From contig JASBZJ010000110.1 of assembly GCA_029983495.1 (NCBI GenBank), positions 1 through 6,255 of the forward strand: a DNA stretch of 6,255 bases. Direction: 5' to 3'. This document shows, one piece after another, positions 1 to 6,255 of the stretch (positions are counted from its first letter, which is position 1; each line of letters starts with the position of its first letter). Source of the DNA: Porphyromonas sp. Its GTDB lineage: Bacteria > Bacteroidota > Bacteroidia > Bacteroidales > Porphyromonadaceae. The translations under genes and the position numbers were made by a program. The notes below the pieces were generated by a model. That model saw only the letters and a program-made list of their open reading frames with translations, was not told the DNA's origin and made no database searches.

Positions 1-1084
1 AATCAAGCCCCCCCGAAATACCAATTACGGCATGCTTAGCTTGCATATGGCGTAGCCGTTGAACCAGTCCACAAACCTGTATTTCGAACATTTCGCAACA
101 ACGTTCGTCAACCGAGCTTTCTGCAGGCATAAAAGGGTTTGTTTCGATAGGGCGCCAAATGGGTTGCGATTCGCGTTTTGAGCGTAGTTTAAAGGGTATT
201 TTAAGAATATCTTCCTTTGTAAACTCGGCAACAGCTTTTTTAAAGCTACTGTTTAGGAGTCGCTCGTTTTGGATATGATCGACGTCGATGTCGCTAATAA
301 TCATTTTTTCGCCGTATTCAAAGCGATCCATCTCTTCAATAATTCTTCCAATTTCGGCAATGAACCCTTTGCCCATATACACAAGGTCAGTACTGCTTTC
401 ACCGTGTCCACTGGAGGCATAAACATACCCCGACAACGATTGCGATGAAAGACCACTAATTAGCGAGCGGAGATAATCGTTTTTACCAACGTTTTCGTTA
501 CTGGTTGATAGATTGAAAATAATGTGTGCACCATATAATGCAAGGCGAGTACCCGGAGTGTAGGGCGTCCACATATCTTCGCAAATTTCGATACCAAAGC
601 CTAGCTCGGGCGATGAAAAAATTATATTCGGTCCAATAGGTATTTCCTCTTCACCAAAGCGAACCGTTTTGTGGAAAAGCACATCGCTTGGAGAAAACCA
701 TCGTTTTTCCTGAAATTCGCGATAGTTGGGAAGGTAGGTTTTGGGTATGGCACCTAATATTTTTCCTTGTTGAAAAACTACAGCACCATTAAATAGCTTT
801 TCTTCAACACGAATGGGCATTCCCACGATGCAAGCAACTTGGGTGTGTGCAGTTTGTTTTACAAGTTTTACTAGGGCATTAGCAGCACTTTCGAGTAGGA
901 AGGGTTGTAAAAAAAGGTCGCCACAGGTGTAGCCCGTAATGCTCAACTCGGGGAAAACAATAATTTCTACCCCTTTTTCGTCGGCCTTTTCAATCATTTT
1001 CCGAATCCTTTCGATATTATGAAAGCAATCGGCAACTTTTACAAAGGGAGCGGCAGCTGCAACCTTTACATATCCATGTTGCAT
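1..1084 (-). CDS. nadE: Glutamine-dependent NAD+ synthetase, partial (3' end beyond the window)
   Basis: This enzyme makes NAD+ from deamido-NAD+, ATP and glutamine in the cytoplasm, the last step of NAD+ synthesis. The visible 361 codons hold the amino-terminal nitrilase-type glutaminase domain (about residues 1-280). Its catalytic triad can be read as Glu46 in FPELSITGY, Lys115 in GAIPKTYLPNYREF and Cys168 in GIEICEDMW, matching Glu52/Lys121/Cys176 of the Mycobacterium tuberculosis enzyme. The synthetase domain begins near the left edge, where SGGLD (residues 357-361) is the start of the SGGxDS ATP-binding P-loop. Family members of this long form are roughly 550-680 residues, so about half is missing, cut by the window and not by mutation. 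The ATG at 1084 is chosen because the domain starts directly after it (VKVAAAAPFVKVAD). It lies 36 bases after the S41 peptidase stop, with no Shine-Dalgarno sequence, and is probably the last visible gene of the operon. Confidence 0.95.
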   Translation of the reverse strand, partial: MQHGYVKVAAAAPFVKVADCFHNIERIRKMIEKADEKGVEIIVFPELSITGYTCGDLFLQPFLLESAANALVKLVKQTAHTQVACIVGMPIRVEEKLFNGAVVFQQGKILGAIPKTYLPNYREFQEKRWFSPSDVLFHKTVRFGEEEIPIGPNIIFSSPELGFGIEICEDMWTPYTPGTRLALYGAHIIFNLSTSNENVGKNDYLRSLISGLSSQSLSGYVYASSGHGESSTDLVYMGKGFIAEIGRIIEEMDRFEYGEKMIISDIDVDHIQNERLLNSSFKKAVAEFTKEDILKIPFKLRSKRESQPIWRPIETNPFMPAESSVDERCCEMFEIQVCGLVQRLRHMQAKHAVIGISGGLD

Positions 1085-1120
1085 AGCAGTATATTTTTAG
1101 TGTTAATTAGTTACGAGTTA

Positions 1121-2236
1121 TTATAACGTAGGCGTATTTTGCCAGCATAAAGGGCTATTGTAATAGTTTTTTTGTTCGGGAGTGGCTTGGGTATACATTT
1201 TATTAATGTACTCTATGGCCTTTTCAATAAGGGTATCTTTTCCGTTTTCTACGTCCTCTTTCGAAAGATCCACTTTAATATTTGGGGCGATACCAAATTC
1301 AATGGAATTACCATTGGCATCGAAGGTCGCTGATGCCGAGTAGCGCAATCTCCATCCATTCGGTAACTCGGCACCTCGGGGTAATCCGCCACCGCCACCA
1401 GTTGTATCGCCTAAAAGAGTAATGTGTTCAATAGCCTTCATGTATAGCGTAAAATCGTTAGCGGCACTATATATTCCCCTATTGGTAAGCACTACCACGG
1501 GTCTATGCCATAGGTAGCCATATTTTGTGGATTCGAGGTACAGCGGTTGTGGATTTGAAAAGTTGTTGTGTTGTGGCCCAGCTTTATAGCGCATGTTCCC
1601 TACAAGTGTTTTTTGTTTGGCAAAGTGGCTTGCTAAGGTGCTTACGTAACTTACGTTGCCACCTCCGTTGTTGCGGATATCAATTATTAAGCCTTTGCAG
1701 TTCTTAAAGGATTGCAGAACGGCATTAATATTTGCGTGGCTAAAGCCATTCATAAAGCTGTTGTAATATATAAAGCCAATGCTATCGCGCAAGTGGTTGT
1801 TATAGGTAATTTTGTTATACAGCAAACCGCCAGCTATGCGGTATTCGTTCCCCGCATATTTGCTAAGTATTCGTGTATCAACTTGTGGGGGATAGTTATC
1901 TCGCCATCCATTGTAACTTTTGCGGTCGAATGAACTATAAAGCGTAACATGACCATCTTTAAGTTCATACATCAGTTGGCAAAAAACATCAAATAGCTCT
2001 TCGTTACTCATGTTTTGCTTTATTTTGGGTAAATGCTTATAGTACATCATTTCCCAAGTACTATCGGGTGGAAGTTTTTCATCGAAAAAGCAATAGCCCT
2101 CGTTAAGTATTTTCCATAATTCGTTATAATTATCCAGCGGAGAACTATTGAATTTGGGTTGAGGTTTGCACCCTATAACTAGGGAAAGTAAAAGAATAGA
2201 AACAGCTAAACCCAGTCTTTTGAAGAGCTTTATCAT
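1121..2236 (-). CDS. S41 family serine peptidase, predicted lipoprotein
   Basis: Predicted cell-envelope endopeptidase of the S41 (tail-specific protease/tricorn) family, 371 residues; its substrate is unknown. Residues 1-22 are a basic, hydrophobic signal peptide ending in the lipobox VIGC, so Cys23 should be lipidated. A helical region (about 35-95) ends in LKDGH, where His96 is the likely catalytic base. The S41 core runs from about 150 to 345: IDIRNNGGGN (185-194) is the conserved oxyanion-region motif, Ser257 in NRGIYSAANDF is the likely nucleophile, and Glu313 in SIEFGIAPN may complete a Ser-His-Glu triad as in tricorn protease. The Ser-to-Glu spacing of 56 is close to tricorn's 58. No PDZ domain is visible between His96 and the core, unlike CtpA/Prc, so it is not a typical processing protease. 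The start lies 9 bases after the preceding stop. Family assignment is firm; triad roles are inferred. Confidence 0.93.
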   Translation of the reverse strand: MIKLFKRLGLAVSILLLSLVIGCKPQPKFNSSPLDNYNELWKILNEGYCFFDEKLPPDSTWEMMYYKHLPKIKQNMSNEELFDVFCQLMYELKDGHVTLYSSFDRKSYNGWRDNYPPQVDTRILSKYAGNEYRIAGGLLYNKITYNNHLRDSIGFIYYNSFMNGFSHANINAVLQSFKNCKGLIIDIRNNGGGNVSYVSTLASHFAKQKTLVGNMRYKAGPQHNNFSNPQPLYLESTKYGYLWHRPVVVLTNRGIYSAANDFTLYMKAIEHITLLGDTTGGGGGLPRGAELPNGWRLRYSASATFDANGNSIEFGIAPNIKVDLSKEDVENGKDTLIEKAIEYINKMYTQATPEQKNYYNSPLCWQNTPTL

Positions 2237-2245
2237 ACAATACTG

Positions 2246-3139
2246 TTACTGAATTGTGTTAGGGAAAAGAATGGAGCGATGCGAAGAGGATAGAATGGCG
2301 GACCTGCCTGTGAACCAAAGAGTTTCGAAGCTAAACCCCAGTAATACACTTTGCCTAAGAGCCGTAAACTTTCGGTTAGCCAAGTTTAAGTAGTCCGGTG
2401 AAATTTGGTAACCCAAGCGCAAGGTACATATGTTCCATAATGGCATATCAACCGTTAATAATGCATTCGATAGAGCCGTGTTTCCTAAATACGTAAACCA
2501 AAAACTGTGAGCAAGTCCACCATCGTGGTATATTTTTTCGAAGTAGCTTTGAGTGTAACCCAATTTGTGTGACATACCTATAAGCCCAATATTAGCATAG
2601 AAACGCACCGTTGCTGGGAATTTTTTTATAGGAACAAGATAGGCCAGTTGCGATGCTGCTGTAAGTTCGAAGCGTAAATCGCCGGCATACTGGTTGTTTA
2701 CGTTACTGGGCATATAGCGAGACTCGAGGTGAGAGCGAATTCCCGCACCTGTGGTTAAGCAAAACCCCTTGCCTAGGTCAAACTTATAGTGGGATTCGGA
2801 ATTAAGTTGAAGCATATACCCTGTAAGTAGCGAGTTTTTTGCAGGGTTTAGGCTATGTGAATAATTAAAAGTAGAAGATAAACGTAAAAATATTGGTTGG
2901 CGTTGAGTCAATGGAGTTTCGATTATAATATTGCCCCCAATATGGTAGCCTCCATACCCAATTGGTGAGAGGTATTCATCGGCAACTTGTTGCCCGCCAG
3001 CAGTAAAATCGAATGCCATAAAGGTCGTTTTTGGGGAAACCCTTTGCATGGGGTGAGCTGTTGTTTGGCAATACCCTTTAAGTGAAAAACCTATGCCAAC
3101 AGCAAGCAATAGTGTTAGGGGGAGAATAATTTTACTCAT
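2246..3139 (-). CDS. Exported DUF3316-like protein, probable outer-membrane beta-barrel
   Basis: A 297-residue exported protein of unknown function. Numbered from the ATG at 3139, residues 1-24 form a signal peptide (MSKIILPLTLLLAVGIGF) with probable cleavage around Cys24-Gln25. Tyr at -1 argues against a lipobox. The rest is rich in alternating hydrophobic/polar strands, including LRLSSTFNYSH, MLQLNSESHYKF and VRFYANIGLIG, and the last strand (about 261-276) ends in aromatic residues. This suggests a small outer-membrane barrel. The pattern NVNNQYAG (146-153), GYTQSYFEKIY (194-204), VDMPL (230-234) and LRLGY (240-244) resembles, from memory, the Bacteroidetes family DUF3316; no profile search was possible. 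A GTG at 3157 would add six residues, but the ATG is preferred because it gives a normal signal peptide and overlaps the stop of a 7-codon reading frame as ATGA. It sits between parC and the S41 lipoprotein gene, 9 bases before the latter. Confidence 0.85.
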   Translation of the reverse strand: MSKIILPLTLLLAVGIGFSLKGYCQTTAHPMQRVSPKTTFMAFDFTAGGQQVADEYLSPIGYGGYHIGGNIIIETPLTQRQPIFLRLSSTFNYSHSLNPAKNSLLTGYMLQLNSESHYKFDLGKGFCLTTGAGIRSHLESRYMPSNVNNQYAGDLRFELTAASQLAYLVPIKKFPATVRFYANIGLIGMSHKLGYTQSYFEKIYHDGGLAHSFWFTYLGNTALSNALLTVDMPLWNICTLRLGYQISPDYLNLANRKFTALRQSVLLGFSFETLWFTGRSAILSSSHRSILFPNTIQ

Positions 3140-3159
3140 TGTTTGATTTGTTCCCACAT
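3136..3159 (-). other. Seven-codon mini-ORF between parC and the DUF3316-like gene
   Basis: One base after the parC TAA stop, an ATG (3159-3157) opens a frame reading MWEQIKQ. It ends at TGA (3138-3136), which overlaps the proposed ATG of the next gene (3139-3137) as ATGA. This layout could pass ribosomes from parC to the downstream gene where no Shine-Dalgarno sequence exists. A frame this short may also be chance, and no independent evidence of translation is visible. Confidence 0.3.
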
Positions 3160-3160
3160 G

Positions 3161-5938
3161 TTATGCTTCGTCGTTAATATGTTCGGGAGTAGTATTGTTG
3201 CCTCCGTTTTCAACCTCATTATCGTTTTCTTCTTCGTTATTACTTTGTTCCGTTTCAGTTGGTGCAATATTCGTTATTTGTAGTGCGGTAAAGGTTGAAA
3301 TTCTTTTCCCTTTGGCGTTAACGCTCTTTACCCCTACAAAGCTATCACCGTCAATTCGTTCGTGGGCTTTACCTCGTGCCCCTTTATCGAGAATAATATC
3401 GAATATAGGTGCTTTATGGTCGGTTATGAACAACAGTTGGTTTCCTTCTCCTTGTATAGGTAAGGGGTTGTTTTGTTCATTTAAGGTAAAACGTTTAAGG
3501 TAAAGTTCGTTGTCACTGTTTACATATATTGCTGTCCATATTTTTGCGGGGTCGAACCTTTCAACCTTATTTGTTTCGGGACTAAAATGTGCCGATTCGC
3601 TTACCTCAGCTGTGTAATACGAGCCATCATTACGGAAAATAAGTAGTAAGTCGTTGGCTTCGAATTCGCCAATAAAAGTACCTTGATTATCGAAGTTAAT
3701 ACGTTTTACATCGTTGTCGAACCAAACTTTCCGTCCGCCTAGGGTAGAACTCCCTCGCTCCTTAAGGGCAATACGTTGAATGGCAACTTTGGTTACTAAA
3801 TTACCTCGGGTAGCCCTACCACGGATGGCAATTTCGCTAAAATCCTTTTCAAATACCAAGTTACGCAAACGTAGGCGTGGCTTTAGGGTAATACGAACTA
3901 CTTCAGCCTCGCCATTGGGGTTAACGCTAAAATATACCACACGGCTACCTTTTGTGCCATTGGTGGCATCGTATTGTTTATCCCTTGTTACGCCTGTAAC
4001 AAAAAAACGCTTAATATAGTAGGCTCCTTGGCTACCATCGCGGTAAATTAAATTGTAGATAGTACGCTTATCTCCACGTACAAATTTATCGATATGTAAA
4101 ACTTCACCTTTGCCAATAAACTTCTTTTCTTCGATTTTGGTTATCGTGTAGGTTCCATTCCGAAAGAATATTATCATATCATCGAGCAACGAACAGTTGG
4201 CAACAAACTCGCCATTTTTTATACCTGTTCCCGCAAAGCCCCCTTCGCGGTCGAAATAAAGCTTTTCATTTGCTTCAATAACTTTTGTGGCTACAATATT
4301 GGAGAAGCGTGTAAGCAATGTTTTGCGTTCCTCGTTAGCAAAGTATGTTTCATTTAGGTGTTTGTAATATTCCACAGTATATTCAACAAGGTGTTCAATG
4401 TTGAAGTTTGTTTCCGAAATATCCCTCTCCAACCGAGCTATAAGTTTATCGTGCTTTTCGCGGTTAAACTTAAGTATGCGTGCCATTTTTAGTTCTAAAA
4501 GCCGCTTGTAATCTTCTTTTTTGGGGGAAGTAATAAATGTTATTCCAGGTATTGATTCTATCCGTTCGCGGATGTGGTTAAGTGCGCTGGTTTCGTTGTT
4601 GGCTTCTTCAAACTCCTTATCTTTATATATGCGTTCCTCAATAAATATTCTTTCGAGCGAAGCTTGTAGGTGTGCTCCCTGCAGTTCGCTTAGTTTGTTT
4701 TTAAGTTGTTGTGCAAAATGCTTTTTTGTTTGGTTCGTACTATACTTAAGTAGGTCGCTAACGCCTAAAAAAACAGGCTTTTCGTCCTTAATTACGCAGG
4801 CATTGGGCGAAAGCGAAACTTCGCAGTCGGTAAAAGCATATAACCCATCGATTGTTTTATCGGTCGAAACGCCACTAGGTAACTGAATACGAATATCCAC
4901 TTGTGCAGCGGTCATATCATCGATGTGCTTTATTTTTATCTGCCCTTTTTCATTGGCTTTAAGAATAGAATCAATAAGGGTTGACGTAGTTTTTCCGTAC
5001 GGAAGCTCGGTAATACTAATTGTTCTTTCGCCAATACGTTCAATCCGAGCCCTGCAACGTAAAACACCTCCACGCAGGCCATCGTTGTAACGATCTACAT
5101 CAAGTAACCCTCCTGTTTTAAAATCGGGGTATAGTTCAAACGCATTTCCTTCAAGGTAATTTATAGCAGCTTCAATAAGCTCTTTAGGGTTGTGTGGATA
5201 AATTTTTGACGACAACCCAACGGCAATTCCTTCTGCCCCCTGAGCTAGAAGTAGCGGAAAACGAACCGGAAGACTTTCGGGTTCATCGGCTGTACCATCG
5301 TAACTCTTCTTCATTACCGTAATTTTACTATCAAATACGGTTTCGAGGGCGAAGGGTGATAACTTCGCCTCGATATAACGCCCAGCTGCAGCATCATCGC
5401 CCGTAAATATATTCCCCCAGTTCCCTTGGGTATCAATTAATAGCTCCTTTTGCCCCAGTTGAACCAATGCATCGTTTATCGAAGCATCGCCGTGTGGGTG
5501 AAAGGCCATAGTTTGACCAACAATTTTAGCTACCTTGTGCAAGTGCCCATTTTCGAGTAGGTTCATAGCGTGTAAAACACGCCGTTGAACAGGCTTTAAT
5601 CCATCGTCGATATGGGGTATTGCTCGCTCTAGAATAACATACGATGCATAATCCAAGAACCAACTACGGTACATACCCGATAGAGACTTTATTGTAGAAC
5701 CAAAGTTATCTTGCCATATAGCCTCTTCTGCCTTTGTTTCTTGATTCGCTTCGGTTATTTCAGCTTTTTCAGATTGTGTTACTTCTGGTATTTCGGGAGA
5801 AAAGTTGCTTATGCTACTGTCGTTTAGCTCATGCTCAGTCCCTTTTTCGGTTTCCCAAAAGGCATACGAGTTCGCTTCGTGATTCTCGGGGGGGATATTG
5901 TTCGTTTGTTTATGGTCGTTATCGTTGGATGATATCAT
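3161..5938 (-). CDS. parC: DNA topoisomerase IV subunit A (ParC-like, GyrA/ParC family)
   Basis: DNA-cleaving and rejoining subunit of a type IIA topoisomerase, which partners a ParE-type ATPase to decatenate and relax chromosomes. The protein has 925 residues. Residues 1-75 are an acidic, low-complexity extension. The catalytic core (about 85-540) has DGLKPVQRR (112-120), HPHGD (148-152) and the active-site Tyr188 in AAAGRYIEAKL, equivalent to E. coli GyrA Tyr122 and ParC Tyr120. PVRFPLLLAQGAEGIAVGL (224-242) is a strongly conserved block. Residues 480-530 look helical, fitting the coiled-coil gate. Residues 560-890 are a beta-rich carboxy-terminal domain with no GyrA box (QRRGGKG-like), which favours topoisomerase IV over gyrase. 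Residues 892-925 are an Asn/Glu-rich acidic tail. Ala153 stands where E. coli GyrA has Ser83, and Asp157 matches Asp87. The ATG at 5938 is the only plausible start before the core. parE is not in the window. ParC rather than a second GyrA is an inference. Confidence 0.95.
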   Translation of the reverse strand: MISSNDNDHKQTNNIPPENHEANSYAFWETEKGTEHELNDSSISNFSPEIPEVTQSEKAEITEANQETKAEEAIWQDNFGSTIKSLSGMYRSWFLDYASYVILERAIPHIDDGLKPVQRRVLHAMNLLENGHLHKVAKIVGQTMAFHPHGDASINDALVQLGQKELLIDTQGNWGNIFTGDDAAAGRYIEAKLSPFALETVFDSKITVMKKSYDGTADEPESLPVRFPLLLAQGAEGIAVGLSSKIYPHNPKELIEAAINYLEGNAFELYPDFKTGGLLDVDRYNDGLRGGVLRCRARIERIGERTISITELPYGKTTSTLIDSILKANEKGQIKIKHIDDMTAAQVDIRIQLPSGVSTDKTIDGLYAFTDCEVSLSPNACVIKDEKPVFLGVSDLLKYSTNQTKKHFAQQLKNKLSELQGAHLQASLERIFIEERIYKDKEFEEANNETSALNHIRERIESIPGITFITSPKKEDYKRLLELKMARILKFNREKHDKLIARLERDISETNFNIEHLVEYTVEYYKHLNETYFANEERKTLLTRFSNIVATKVIEANEKLYFDREGGFAGTGIKNGEFVANCSLLDDMIIFFRNGTYTITKIEEKKFIGKGEVLHIDKFVRGDKRTIYNLIYRDGSQGAYYIKRFFVTGVTRDKQYDATNGTKGSRVVYFSVNPNGEAEVVRITLKPRLRLRNLVFEKDFSEIAIRGRATRGNLVTKVAIQRIALKERGSSTLGGRKVWFDNDVKRINFDNQGTFIGEFEANDLLLIFRNDGSYYTAEVSESAHFSPETNKVERFDPAKIWTAIYVNSDNELYLKRFTLNEQNNPLPIQGEGNQLLFITDHKAPIFDIILDKGARGKAHERIDGDSFVGVKSVNAKGKRISTFTALQITNIAPTETEQSNNEEENDNEVENGGNNTTPEHINDEA

Positions 5939-5964
5939 GCTTCATTGTAGCCATCTAATTATTA

Positions 5965-5972
5965 CAAAGTTA
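5965..5972 (-). promoter_or_regulatory. Candidate -7 promoter element for parC
   Basis: On the minus strand the bases read TAACTTTG, an exact match to the Bacteroidetes -7 consensus TAnnTTTG, ending 26 bases before the parC start codon. This would give a short untranslated leader of about 20 bases. No good TTG (-33) element is found at the expected distance, so the match is only partial. The element is half of a short direct repeat (ACTTTG twice, 9 bases apart), which could also serve a regulator. No Shine-Dalgarno sequence precedes the parC ATG, as is usual in this phylum. Confidence 0.45.
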
Positions 5973-6038
5973 CAAAGTTTCTATGCACCTTGCTATGCTT
6001 ATTAAAATGAACGTTGCGCGTTATGGTACTAGATAGAA

Positions 6039-6086
6039 AAAGTCGTACATACCAACTAAATAAGCCGAAGGGGATGTACGAACTTT
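6039..6086 (-). terminator. Inverted repeat with T-tract, possible terminator or attenuator
   Basis: On the minus strand, the arm AAAGT-T-CGTACAT (6086-6074) pairs with ATGTACG-ACTTT (6050-6039). The seven inner pairs are perfect, five more follow after one bulged T (6081), and the loop is 23 bases. The 3' arm runs into TTTTT (6041-6037), then CTATCT, but part of the T-run is used in the stem. The T-tract exists only in the minus direction. It could end a minus-strand gene lying to the right of the window, or act in a parC leader, about 100 bases before the parC start. The long loop and modest GC content make a strong intrinsic terminator uncertain. Confidence 0.45.
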
Positions 6087-6094
6087 ACCCCCTT
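6068..6094 (-). repeat. GC-rich hairpin interlocking with the adjacent inverted repeat
   Basis: AAGGGG (minus 6094-6089) can pair with CCCCTT (6073-6068) across a 15-base loop. That loop contains the 5' arm of the neighbouring inverted repeat (6085-6074), whose 3' arm lies outside it. The two stems therefore either compete in time or form an H-type pseudoknot, with the second stem directly abutting the first at 6073/6074. Confidence 0.4.
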
Positions 6095-6202
6095 TGCTCT
6101 ATCTATATAACTCGGTAATTCAGGTACAGTTCCAAATAACGAAACCCATTACATACTTTTCAGTATACTACCTATCTTGGGAGGATGCTACCGTAATTCA
6201 TT

Positions 6203-6231
6203 TGAGACTGTTGCAAAAGTCAACAGTCTCA
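6203..6231. repeat. Perfect 11-bp inverted repeat
   Basis: TGAGACTGTTG (6203-6213) and CAACAGTCTCA (6221-6231) are perfect reverse complements separated by CAAAAGT. No T-tract follows on either strand, so a standard intrinsic terminator is not supported. It directly abuts a second palindrome and shares base 6231 with it. An insertion-sequence end, a repetitive extragenic palindrome, or an RNA structure of the neighbouring gene are all possible. Confidence 0.6.
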
Positions 6232-6252
6232 CAATCTTGCTCGCAAGATTGT
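6231..6252. repeat. Perfect inverted repeat at the window edge
   Basis: ACAATCTTGC (6231-6240) and GCAAGATTGT (6243-6252) are perfect reverse complements separated by only TC. In RNA this folds as a 9-bp stem with a 4-base loop. Only three bases remain before the window ends, so it cannot be seen whether a T-tract or a further repeat follows on the right. Confidence 0.6.
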
Positions 6253-6255
6253 CCT

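Larger units (their letters stand above)
5939..6255. other. Intergenic region upstream of parC
   Basis: These 317 bases contain no open frame that looks like a real gene on either strand. They hold, from the parC side outwards, a candidate Bacteroidetes promoter with a short direct repeat, an inverted repeat followed by T residues on the minus strand, an interlocking GC-rich hairpin, and two abutting perfect inverted repeats at the right edge. The stretch 6095-6200 shows nothing recognisable beyond an 8-bp palindrome (AGTATACT, 6162-6169). Confidence 0.8.

Noticed and set aside
8..14. Run of seven C (seven G on the coding strand) as a phase-variation tract
   Set aside because: It simply encodes the Gly-Gly of the conserved SGGLD motif in an essential enzyme, so it is explained by the protein.
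25..231. Minus-strand 68-codon open frame at the left edge
   Set aside because: It overlaps nadE in another frame on the same strand, while the nadE frame continues through it into the SGGLD ATP-binding motif.
1525..1933. Two plus-strand open frames (60 and 73 codons) opposite the S41 gene
   Set aside because: They lie fully antisense to a gene with clear family motifs, have Cys-rich or Val-rich low-quality translations, and show no recognisable domain.
3195..3503. Plus-strand 102-codon open frame opposite the parC 3' end
   Set aside because: It is antisense to the acidic tail and last strands of ParC; its Ser/Leu/Phe-rich translation is what reading the complement of Glu/Asn codons gives.
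4521..4886. Plus-strand 121-codon open frame opposite the parC core
   Set aside because: It is wholly within the conserved topoisomerase core on the other strand, with no motif of its own, so it is a shadow.
6162..6169. Palindrome AGTATACT as an operator
   Set aside because: An 8-bp palindrome is expected by chance at this scale, and it has no second copy or clear position relative to a promoter.
6177..6204. Possible plus-strand promoter (TTG, 17 bases, TTCATTTG) pointing out of the window
   Set aside because: The -7 element is one base off consensus, it runs straight into the tandem hairpins, and no downstream gene is visible to support it.

Overview
The window looks like Bacteroidota (Bacteroidetes) chromosome, probably order Bacteroidales. 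The evidence is a topoisomerase IV-type subunit A of the Bacteroidetes form, a lipoprotein S41 peptidase without a PDZ domain, a protein resembling the Bacteroidetes family DUF3316, gene starts without Shine-Dalgarno sequences, and one candidate promoter of the TAnnTTTG type. No genus can be named from the sequence alone.

All four genes lie on the minus strand and read from right to left. In transcription order they are a ParC-like DNA topoisomerase subunit (5938 to 3161), a predicted exported beta-rich DUF3316-like protein (3139 to 2246), an S41 serine peptidase lipoprotein (2236 to 1121), and the amino-terminal 361 codons of glutamine-dependent NAD+ synthetase (1084 down to the left edge). 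The gaps are 21, 9 and 36 bases, with no promoter or terminator seen in them, so the four are probably one transcript. The genes do not form an obvious single pathway. Two are core housekeeping enzymes (chromosome decatenation and NAD+ synthesis) and the two between them are envelope proteins of unknown physiological role.

Bases 5939-6255 hold no convincing gene. Closest to parC is a candidate promoter (5965-5972). Next is an imperfect inverted repeat that, on the minus strand, runs into a short T-tract (about 6039-6086), and a second hairpin interlocks with it (6068-6094). At the right edge two perfect inverted repeats sit back to back (6203-6252). The role of these structures cannot be settled from this window.

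I see no mobile element, CRISPR array, tRNA or rRNA, and no clear sign of a new multi-gene system. The best leads are the structured region upstream of parC, the paired hairpins at the edge, the acidic tails and fluoroquinolone-pocket residue of the topoisomerase, and the uncharacterised envelope pair co-transcribed with it.
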